Part shown: in pieces, positions 11,937 through 16,049 of the stretch
Numbering within the stretch: the first letter of the stretch is position 1
Layout of the letters: every line of letters starts with the position of its first letter
IMG/VR virus record: IMGVR_UViG_3300044633_001381
Coordinates: 1 to 37,619 of that record
Length of the DNA stretch: 37,619 nt
Reading direction: 5' to 3' (one strand)
From: a virus
The notes under the pieces: generated by a model
What the model was told of the DNA's origin: nothing
Seen by the model: the letters and a program-made list of their open reading frames with translations, nothing else
Database searches by the model: none
Made by a program: the position numbers and the translations under genes

Positions 11937-12032
11937 GGGGTTGAAACTCTATCTGATGTCCCCAACATAAGTTAAAACATTTGATCGGTCACTGGGTGTT
12001 ATGCTCTAATACAGAACCCAACTGGCGATAAT
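11937..12032 (+). ncRNA. Conserved leader RNA, copy B
   Basis: Shares its three conserved blocks with 3827-3943 (see that entry). First helix GGGG/CCCC around TTGAAACTCTATCTGATGT; second-half hairpin TGGGTGTT...AACCCA followed by CTGGCGATAA. Shorter than copy A because the middle segment is reduced. It lies 30 nt before tRNA-Val. Confidence 0.6.
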
Positions 12033-12061
12033 TAAAATAAAGTATATAACAATTTTTAAAT

Positions 12062-12136
12062 GGGCGGTTAGCTCAGTGGAAGAGCAGGACCTTTACACGG
12101 TCAAGGCCAGAGGTTCAAATCCTTTACCGCCTACCA
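12062..12136 (+). tRNA. tRNA-Val (TAC)
   Basis: Acceptor GGGCGGT / ACCGCCT, A73, CCA. Anticodon loop TTTACAC (TAC). D-loop AGTGGAA and T-loop TTCAAAT are canonical. First gene of array II. Confidence 0.93.
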
Positions 12137-12143
12137 TTTTAAT

Positions 12144-12221
12144 CGGAATGTAGCTCAGTTTGGCTAGAGCGCTTGCTTTGGGAGCAAGATGTCGTAGGTT
12201 CAAATCCTATCATTCCGACCA
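12144..12221 (+). tRNA. tRNA-Pro (TGG)
   Basis: Acceptor CGGAATG / CATTCCG, A73, CCA. Anticodon stem CTTGC/GCAAG, loop TTTGGGA. D-loop AGTTTGGCTA and T-loop TTCAAAT are canonical. C1-G72 fits bacterial Pro. Confidence 0.94.
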
Positions 12222-12228
12222 TTTTATT

Positions 12229-12313
12229 GGGCATATGATGTAATTGGCAGCCATGCGAGTCTTAGAAGCTCGTGGAGAAATCCGTGGGGGTTCAAGTCCC
12301 TCTATGCCCACCA
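12229..12313 (+). tRNA. tRNA-Leu (TAG)
   Basis: Acceptor GGGCATA / TATGCCC, A73, CCA. Anticodon loop CTTAGAA (TAG). Variable arm GGA-GAAA-TCC as expected for Leu. GG in the D-loop; T-loop TTCAAGT. Confidence 0.92.
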
Positions 12314-12328
12314 ATTTATAATTTATAC

Positions 12329-12415
12329 GGAAGTAGTCCGGTTAGTCGAGGAAAGCGTCTTGAAAACGCCTGGGGCCATAAACCCTCGTAGGTGCGAGTC
12401 CTACTGCTTCCGCCA
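12329..12415 (+). tRNA. tRNA-Ser (TGA), non-canonical elbow
   Basis: Acceptor GGAAGTA / TGCTTCC, G73, CCA. Anticodon stem GCGT/ACGC, loop CTTGAAA (TGA). Long variable arm GGGG/CCCT as expected for Ser. D-loop contains TTAGTCG (AG for GG); T-stem GTAGG/CCTAC with loop TGCGAGT (G55). Confidence 0.9.
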
Positions 12416-12424
12416 TTTTAATAC

Positions 12425-12491
12425 AACTCCACTTGACAATGGAACCGAAGACTGATATAGTAAGTTATCGTCTCTTGAAGAAATCGGAGTT
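12425..12491 (+). ncRNA. Structured element with internal promoter
   Basis: Closing helix AACTCC (12425-12430) / GGAGTT (12486-12491). Long internal hairpin AGAC-T-GATA / TATC-GTCT (12449-12473). A promoter-like pair TTGACA (12433-12438), 17 nt, TATAGT (12456-12461) lies inside. It may be an internal promoter of the array, a small RNA, or both. Confidence 0.4.
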
Positions 12492-12505
12492 TGTCAAAAT
12501 TTTAT

Positions 12506-12598
12506 GGAGGTGACGTAGATAGTCAGGTTTCTACAGCAGTTTGCTAAACTGCCGTGGTCTAAAAGCCACTGAGGGGGCAGCACCCTTCGCCTCCGCCA
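12506..12598 (+). tRNA. tRNA-Ser (GCT), non-canonical elbow
   Basis: Acceptor GGAGGTG / CGCCTCC, G73, CCA. Anticodon stem GCAGT/ACTGC, loop TTGCTAA (GCT). Long variable arm GTGG/CCAC. D-arm GTAGA/TCTAC with TAGTC in its loop; T-stem GAGGG/CCCTT with loop GGCAGCA (G55, C56). Confidence 0.9.
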
Positions 12599-12604
12599 TT
12601 TAAA

Positions 12605-12678
12605 GCGGGTGTGATGTAACGGTAGCCTGGGGCTCTTCCAAAGCCCATGAGAGGGTTCGATTCCCTCTACCCGCTCCA
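12605..12678 (+). tRNA. tRNA-Gly (TCC)
   Basis: Acceptor GCGGGTG / TACCCGC, T73, CCA. Anticodon stem GGGCT/AGCCC, loop CTTCCAA. GG in the D-loop; T-stem GAGGG/CCCTC with loop TTCGATT. Confidence 0.93.
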
Positions 12679-12685
12679 ATTTAAC

Positions 12686-12759
12686 TGGGGATTTGCATAA
12701 TGGTAGTGCGGCAGACTTTGAATCTGCTTGTGGTGGTTCGATTCCATCATCCCCAACCA
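12686..12759 (+). tRNA. tRNA-Gln (TTG)
   Basis: Acceptor TGGGGAT / ATCCCCA, A73, CCA. Anticodon stem GCAGA/TCTGC, loop CTTTGAA. D-loop with GG and T-loop TTCGATT are canonical. Confidence 0.93.
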
Positions 12760-12768
12760 TTTTATATA

Positions 12769-12872
12769 TGTCGGTTAAGGGTGTAATTTTAGAGAAATTG
12801 TAATGAGTGATCATCAGTTACAAGAGTAAGAACTAGTGATCGAAAGATCCATTCATCAAACACCGACAACAA
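12769..12872 (+). ncRNA. Structured element inside tRNA array II
   Basis: Terminal helix GTCGGT near 12770 / ACCGAC near 12864; internal hairpins AATTT/AAATT, GTAA/TTAC and GATC-GAAA-GATC. It has no CCA or tRNA arms. It occupies a tRNA-like slot between two tRNAs with normal short spacers. Unknown small RNA. Confidence 0.38.
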
Positions 12873-12878
12873 TTTAAT

Positions 12879-12952
12879 CAGAAAGTAGATAATAATATAG
12901 TCGCACAACTCTGGGTTGTGAGGTACGGGTGCGAATCCCGTCTTTCTGACCA
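12879..12952 (+). tRNA. tRNA with anticodon CTG (Gln-like), non-canonical elbow
   Basis: Acceptor CAGAAAG / CTTTCTG, A73, CCA. Anticodon stem CACAA/TTGTG, loop CTCTGGG, giving CTG by position with G37. D-loop AATAATATA has neither GG nor AG; T-stem ACGGG/CCCGT with loop TGCGAAT (G55). It would duplicate the Gln(CTG) at 8499, but the arms are unlike; the charging identity is uncertain. Confidence 0.7.
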
Positions 12953-12959
12953 TTTTAAT

Positions 12960-13036
12960 CGGGGTGTATTGTCAATTAGGAGACGGCCTGATCTGGAGTC
13001 AGGAAGCTGCAGGTGCAAGTCCTGTCACCCCGACCA
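12960..13036 (+). tRNA. tRNA with anticodon TGG by position (Pro-like), C33
   Basis: Acceptor CGGGGTG / CACCCCG, A73, CCA. Anticodon stem CCTGA/TCAGG, loop TCTGGAG: position 33 is C, not T, and the anticodon is TGG. D-loop AATTAGGA (AG for GG); T-loop TGCAAGT (G55). C1-G72 fits Pro. Loss of U33 should weaken normal decoding. Confidence 0.65.
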
Positions 13037-13045
13037 TTTTTATAT

Positions 13046-13155
13046 CAGACAATGGTAGAGGTTTGAACTTGGCTAGGTCCGAAACAATAACCAACGGCTG
13101 TGTTCGGCTAATAATCTGTGGGTTAAATATGCCCATAAAACCGCCAAGGTGTCTG
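13046..13155 (+). ncRNA. Structured RNA with stacked terminal helices
   Basis: CAGACA (13046-13051) / TGTCTG (13150-13155) and CTTGGC (13068-13073) / GCCAAG (13143-13148). Their 3' strands are separated by one base, so the helices would stack like an acceptor/T-stem. CCGAA/TTCGG and TGGG/CCCA hairpins lie inside. No CCA follows. Type unknown. Confidence 0.4.
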
Positions 13156-13171
13156 GGATAAGTTTTAGATT

Positions 13172-13348
13172 TGATCGTTGGTGTATAGAATTATAGCACT
13201 CTGCCATTAGGAGGTAGATGAGACTGAAGTTGACGAGATAGACATTCGATTTAAGTTTATGGTTTCTGTGCGCACAGTGCCGTTGGACTTGATCGAAATA
13301 TGGAACGACCAGTGAAATCCTCGTATATTCGCAAGTCACGATCATCCA
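13172..13348 (+). tRNA. Giant tRNA-like RNA (anticodon TAG by position)
   Basis: Perfect acceptor TGATCGT (13172-13178) / ACGATCA (13338-13344), then T73 and encoded CCA. D-arm GTG/CAC (13181-13199). Anticodon stem CTGCC/GGTAG with loop ATTAGGA (TAG at 13208-13210). Then about 68 nt where a variable loop should be, including palindrome CTGTGCGCACAG. T-stem GACTTG (13286-13291) / CAAGTC (13332-13337) closes 40 nt instead of 7. Total 177 nt. A promoter-like pair sits inside at 13230-13257. Confidence 0.5.
13230..13257 (+). promoter_or_regulatory. Sigma70-like promoter inside array II
   Basis: TTGACG (13230-13235), 16-nt spacer containing GATAGACATT, TAAGTT (13252-13257). It shares that spacer block and the downstream ATGGAAC...AGTGAAATCC block with the promoter at 4697-4726. 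Confidence 0.45.
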
Positions 13349-13364
13349 ATTTTTGTTTTTTGAT

Positions 13365-13393
13365 TTGACTTATACTATGTATTGGTGTAAGAT
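13365..13393 (+). promoter_or_regulatory. Promoter of tRNA-Ala
   Basis: TTGACT (13365-13370), 17-nt spacer, TAAGAT (13388-13393), 9 nt before tRNA-Ala. Confidence 0.65.
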
Positions 13394-13401
13394 TTTTAAA
13401 T

Positions 13402-13477
13402 GGGGCAGTAGCATAATTGGCAATGCACCACTTTTGCAAAGTGAAGATTGTGGGTTCAACTCCCATCTGCTCCACCA
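13402..13477 (+). tRNA. tRNA-Ala (TGC)
   Basis: Acceptor GGGGCAG / CTGCTCC, A73, CCA. Anticodon loop TTTGCAA (TGC). D-loop AATTGGCAA and T-loop TTCAACT. The third acceptor pair is G3-T70, in place of the canonical G3-C70 and matching the G-U identity element of Ala. Confidence 0.93.
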
Positions 13478-13525
13478 ATTTCTAAGTTTAGAGGAAAGAA
13501 CGAATCGTTTTTGTCTCCACCAGTA

Positions 13526-13533
13526 TATTTATA
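13526..13533 (+). promoter_or_regulatory. TATTTATA start-proximal box
   Basis: TATTTATA, 3 nt, then the GTG start at 13537. The box supports GTG as the true start of the endonuclease gene. Confidence 0.5.
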
Positions 13534-13536
13534 TCT

Positions 13537-14334
13537 GTGAAACAAATAGAATTAAAATGTAATGGATGTGGAATATCTTTCCTGAAAAATAAGGCCGAAT
13601 ATAATAGGCAAATCAAAAATGGAAATTCAAATTTCTATTGCACATCAAGATGTTGTGGAAAGTCTACCGCTGGGGCTCGGATAAAACATATTGAGATAGA
13701 AAGAGAGTGTCTGTGTTGTAATAAAAAGTTTTTATCTACTACACATAAAAGTCATAAAAAATGTTGCAACATAACTTGTGCTAAAAGATATTCTCAATCA
13801 AAGATTGATGTATCTACTACCAGTGAATCGCTTAAAAAGTTTTATGCGAGTCAGCCAAAAAAAGAACTATTATGTGTAATATGTAAAATAAAGTTTCCGA
13901 AAAAAAGAAACGAAACGAAAACTTGTTCCAGAAAATGTTTATCGGTATTACTTAGTCAAAACTCTGCCGCAAATCCGAATTGTGGCGGTGAAACGAATTA
14001 TAAAAAATTCAAATATAAAGATGTATGGATGGATTCAAGCTGGGAAGTTAATTTAGCTAAATGGTTGGATAATAATTCAATTGAATGGAAAAGAGATAGA
14101 AAAATAAATTTCATTTGGACGGACATATGTGGGAAAAAAAGAAGATATTATCCGGATTTTTATTTACCAAAATATAATATTTACCTAGATCCAAAAAATA
14201 AATTTAAATTGAAAAAAGATGAATATAAACTGTCCAGAGTTATTTTGGAGAATAATATAAAATTGATTTATGGACTTGAAAGTGATGTAATTTGTCAGTT
14301 AAAAAAATATTTGAAATTTCACAAATTTCACTAA
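13537..14334 (+). CDS. Zinc-binding PD-(D/E)XK endonuclease, homing-type
   Basis: A 265-residue protein read from GTG. The N-terminal half has several Cys pairs spaced like small zinc ribbons (C8/C11, C35/C39, C58/C61, C113/C116, C130/C134). The C-terminal half has SSWE (167-170), KRRYYPDFYL (201-210) and YLDPK (216-220). That is the order of a PD-(D/E)XK nuclease, with Asp207 of PDF and D-x-K as active-site candidates. Similar phage proteins are thought to be free-standing homing endonucleases or short-patch nucleases. Its place between tRNA-Ala and tRNA-Gly suits an invading homing gene. It is more AT-rich and Lys-rich than the RNA genes around it. Confidence 0.65.
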   Translation: MKQIELKCNGCGISFLKNKAEYNRQIKNGNSNFYCTSRCCGKSTAGARIKHIEIERECLCCNKKFLSTTHKSHKKCCNITCAKRYSQSKIDVSTTSESLKKFYASQPKKELLCVICKIKFPKKRNETKTCSRKCLSVLLSQNSAANPNCGGETNYKKFKYKDVWMDSSWEVNLAKWLDNNSIEWKRDRKINFIWTDICGKKRRYYPDFYLPKYNIYLDPKNKFKLKKDEYKLSRVILENNIKLIYGLESDVICQLKKYLKFHKFH

Positions 14335-14354
14335 TATATATTGTTAATTAGAGC

Positions 14355-14428
14355 GCGGGTATGATGTAGTGGTAGCCTGCAACCTTGCCAAGGTCGATGT
14401 GCCGGTTCGATTCCGGCTACCCGCTCCA
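14355..14428 (+). tRNA. tRNA-Gly (GCC)
   Basis: Acceptor GCGGGTA / TACCCGC, T73, CCA. Anticodon loop TTGCCAA (GCC). GG in the D-loop; T-loop TTCGATT. One mismatch in the anticodon stem. Confidence 0.9.
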
Positions 14429-14450
14429 ATTTCAGTTCTTTAAAATTTAT

Positions 14451-14835
14451 GGGCGCGTACTGGTATCGATTTAATAGTACACGTATGTTAGGCACGTAGA
14501 GGATGATAGTTGGCCTCTTTAATACACCTATCGAAACATTAACTGCTGAAGATAACGTAGTTAGCTATGACTTCTCTTACGATGACGTTGTAGCCATTGC
14601 AGCCTAAGTTGTTGCACATTCAATACAATGAAGTCTGATATTTGTGTTGGGTGAAAATTATTGGACTGGACCAAATATTTGATTTGCGTAAATGGTCGAG
14701 ATATTAGTAAATCTTAAGGGTAATATTTTTAGATATTTTTCATTATTATTCCCTAACAATTTAAAATATATAAGCGTGTAGTCTGATGTAAGTTATCTGT
14801 TAAAGACGGCGGTTCAACTCCGCCCGCGTCCACCA
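14451..14835 (+). ncRNA. ssrA: tmRNA (transfer-messenger RNA)
   Basis: The 5' end GGGCGCG (14451-14457) pairs with CGCGTCC (14825-14831); A and encoded CCA follow. The T-arm GGCGG/CCGCC has canonical loop TTCAACT. The open frame 14545-14607 encodes AEDNVVSYDFSYDDVVAIAA and ends in TAA. The start AEDN and the end A-x-AA match tmRNA proteolysis tags (ANDENYALAA in Escherichia coli), though 20 residues is long. It would rescue stalled ribosomes and tag products for degradation. It is the last RNA of array II. The resume codon is inferred as GCT at 14545. Confidence 0.9.
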
Positions 14836-14837
14836 TT

Positions 14838-15053
14838 TTATTCGGATTCAAAATCAATGTAACTATCAATGATTAACACTCCACTATCGTTGATATAACC
14901 TTCTTCAATCAAATACTTCGTAATTCTTTCTCTACAACAATCATCTTCATATAAATCACATTTTTCTGGATGTCTTAGTACCACAAATCTATTTGCCCAG
15001 ACTGTAATTTCGTGGTTATTTATACTAACTTGGTGAAAATTAATGTCTTCCAT
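14838..15053 (-). CDS. Small acidic protein, hypothetical (71 aa)
   Basis: A 71-residue acidic protein on the minus strand. It begins MEDINFHQVSINNHEITVWA and has a Cys cluster (EKCDLYEDDCCRERI) in the middle. I do not recognise it; a metal site is possible with only three Cys. Its start is 25 nt from that of the rightward ADP-ribosyltransferase-like gene. The shared region holds TATAAATA on this strand, the exact T4 late-promoter box, which reads TATTTATA on the other strand. Its stop is 2 nt from the tmRNA end, facing it. Confidence 0.55.
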   Translation of the reverse strand: MEDINFHQVSINNHEITVWANRFVVLRHPEKCDLYEDDCCRERITKYLIEEGYINDSGVLIIDSYIDFESE

Positions 15054-15065
15054 TATACATAAGTA

Positions 15066-15073
15066 TATTTATA
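15066..15073 (+). promoter_or_regulatory. TATTTATA box in a divergent promoter region
   Basis: TATTTATA, 5 nt, then the ATG at 15079. Read leftward it is TATAAATA, 12 nt upstream of the minus-strand gene start at 15053. It could serve either or both genes. Confidence 0.5.
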
Positions 15074-15078
15074 GATTA

Positions 15079-15489
15079 ATGAAACGATATAGTTTATTAT
15101 ACGAATCCAGCATATATGATTATCTAGTATGGGAACCAACTGGAAAATTACAATATATTGCGGATGAATTGGATAAAATTCCCACTGACAGTACGAAATT
15201 ATATAGAGGAATGTCTGAGAAAGAATATAATATTCTAAAGAGTACTGGTAAAGTTACGTCAAAAGGTAGAGGCAACACTCGAAACATTACGGGAAGTTAT
15301 CTAGCAAGTGATTTTAAATTGGCAGCTAGATTTGCGTTGGTTAATTACAGAGACAAAAAAGAGGGTATAATAGTAGCTGTAGATAAAAGTAAATTACCAG
15401 ATTTAAAAAATGTAGATCCAGGTAATTATGTTACTAGTTATATACCGATAGAATCAGTAACACAAATTATAGACTTAAAAAAGTTATGA
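15079..15489 (+). CDS. ADP-ribosyltransferase-like protein, possibly packaged
   Basis: A 136-residue protein. LYRGMSEKEY (41-50, Arg43), TGSYLASDF (71-79, Ser73/Ser77) and the late YIPIESV (121-127, Glu125) follow the Arg-Ser-Glu order of ADP-ribosyltransferase folds. They also match a family of small phage proteins I know by its YRGMS start. A classical E-x-E is absent, so the activity is unproven. The start at 15079 is chosen over 15043 because of the TATTTATA box and because MKRYSLLYESS is a T4-like capsid-targeting peptide with an L-x-E-S cleavage site. T4 Alt is a packaged ADP-ribosyltransferase, which makes the analogy attractive. Its stop overlaps the next start (ATGA). Confidence 0.55.
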   Translation: MKRYSLLYESSIYDYLVWEPTGKLQYIADELDKIPTDSTKLYRGMSEKEYNILKSTGKVTSKGRGNTRNITGSYLASDFKLAARFALVNYRDKKEGIIVAVDKSKLPDLKNVDPGNYVTSYIPIESVTQIIDLKKL

Positions 15490-15671
15490 GTAATATTAAA
15501 TTAACAAAGGCTGAAGCCGAAAAGAAAGTATATGAACTAACCGAAAATCTTTTGCATGTAAAGAAAGATTTTAAAGATGTAGCTGCTGGCTACAAAGAAC
15601 GCATGAAAGAAATCGAAAATGAAATTAAAGCGATTGTCGAAGATGCTTCTATAGGTGATCCAACTAAGTAA
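15486..15671 (+). CDS. Small coiled-coil protein (61 aa)
   Basis: A 61-residue charged helical protein with heptad-like spacing (EAEKKVYELTENLLHVKKDF). The start overlaps the stop of the ADP-ribosyltransferase-like gene by four bases, so the two are translationally coupled. No family recognised. It could be a partner or inhibitor of its neighbour, as in toxin-antidote pairs, but nothing in the sequence proves that. It is closed by a two-way terminator. Confidence 0.6.
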   Translation: MSNIKLTKAEAEKKVYELTENLLHVKKDFKDVAAGYKERMKEIENEIKAIVEDASIGDPTK

Positions 15672-15677
15672 AACAAA

Positions 15678-15706
15678 AAGCCGGTCAATTAAGACCGGCT
15701 TTTTTA
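15678..15706. terminator. Bidirectional terminator
   Basis: Nine-bp stem AAGCCGGTC (15678-15686) / GACCGGCTT (15693-15701) with A-run and T-run on the two sides. It ends the rightward pair and the leftward gene whose stop is at 15707. Confidence 0.92.
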
Positions 15707-15991
15707 TTATTGTTCTTTTGGAGATGGCTTAAATGTGCCATCTTTTAAATTAAGACTACCATCTCCATATTTTGTAGCCAGACTATTTAGTAAGTTTTCT
15801 TCTAGTTTTTGAATATCTTTCCACTCTGTTAGAATAGCTGATCTACGTTCAGTTAATTCTGTTTTTGTTTGTTCTAGTTCAATTTCTTCTAATTGCAATT
15901 GACCAAGTTCAAATATTTTTTGTTGATATTTGGATTGAACGATTGCGATTTCTTGCATTTCTTGTTCTGTAAATTTAGTAACTTCACTCAT
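15707..15991 (-). CDS. Coiled-coil phage protein with YGDGSL tail
   Basis: A 94-residue protein. Residues about 8-70 form a long amphipathic coiled coil rich in Gln, Glu and Leu. The tail KYGDGSLNLKDGTFKPSP resembles the conserved end of small proteins I have seen in T4-like marine phages, of unknown function. It is the last gene of a leftward group; the 58-nt gap to the upstream gene has no clear terminator, so co-transcription is possible. Confidence 0.65.
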   Translation of the reverse strand: MSEVTKFTEQEMQEIAIVQSKYQQKIFELGQLQLEEIELEQTKTELTERRSAILTEWKDIQKLEENLLNSLATKYGDGSLNLKDGTFKPSPKEQ

Positions 15992-16049
15992 AATATTTTT
16001 AGATACATATTCAATAATGATGTGTCACAGTTATTATATTTGTATAATA

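Larger units (their letters stand above)
11687..12061. other. Control region before tRNA array II
   Basis: No long gene. It contains a small RNA unit with a 17-codon ORF (11765-11881), a terminator, a promoter and leader RNA copy B. This is the same order as at 3503-3943 before array I. The first 75 nt are AT-rich, and TTGATT with TATATA at about 11728-11756 is a possible but weak promoter. Confidence 0.5.

Noticed and set aside
11937-11965. Hammerhead ribozyme (GAAAC and CTGATG present in leader copy B)
   Set aside because: The core order and stems do not fit, and copy A has CTGTTGA instead of CTGATGA.
12494-12814. Leftward open frame with GIEPPQADSKSAALP-type peptide
   Set aside because: Antisense to tRNA-Ser, tRNA-Gly and tRNA-Gln; such peptides are well-known tRNA shadows.
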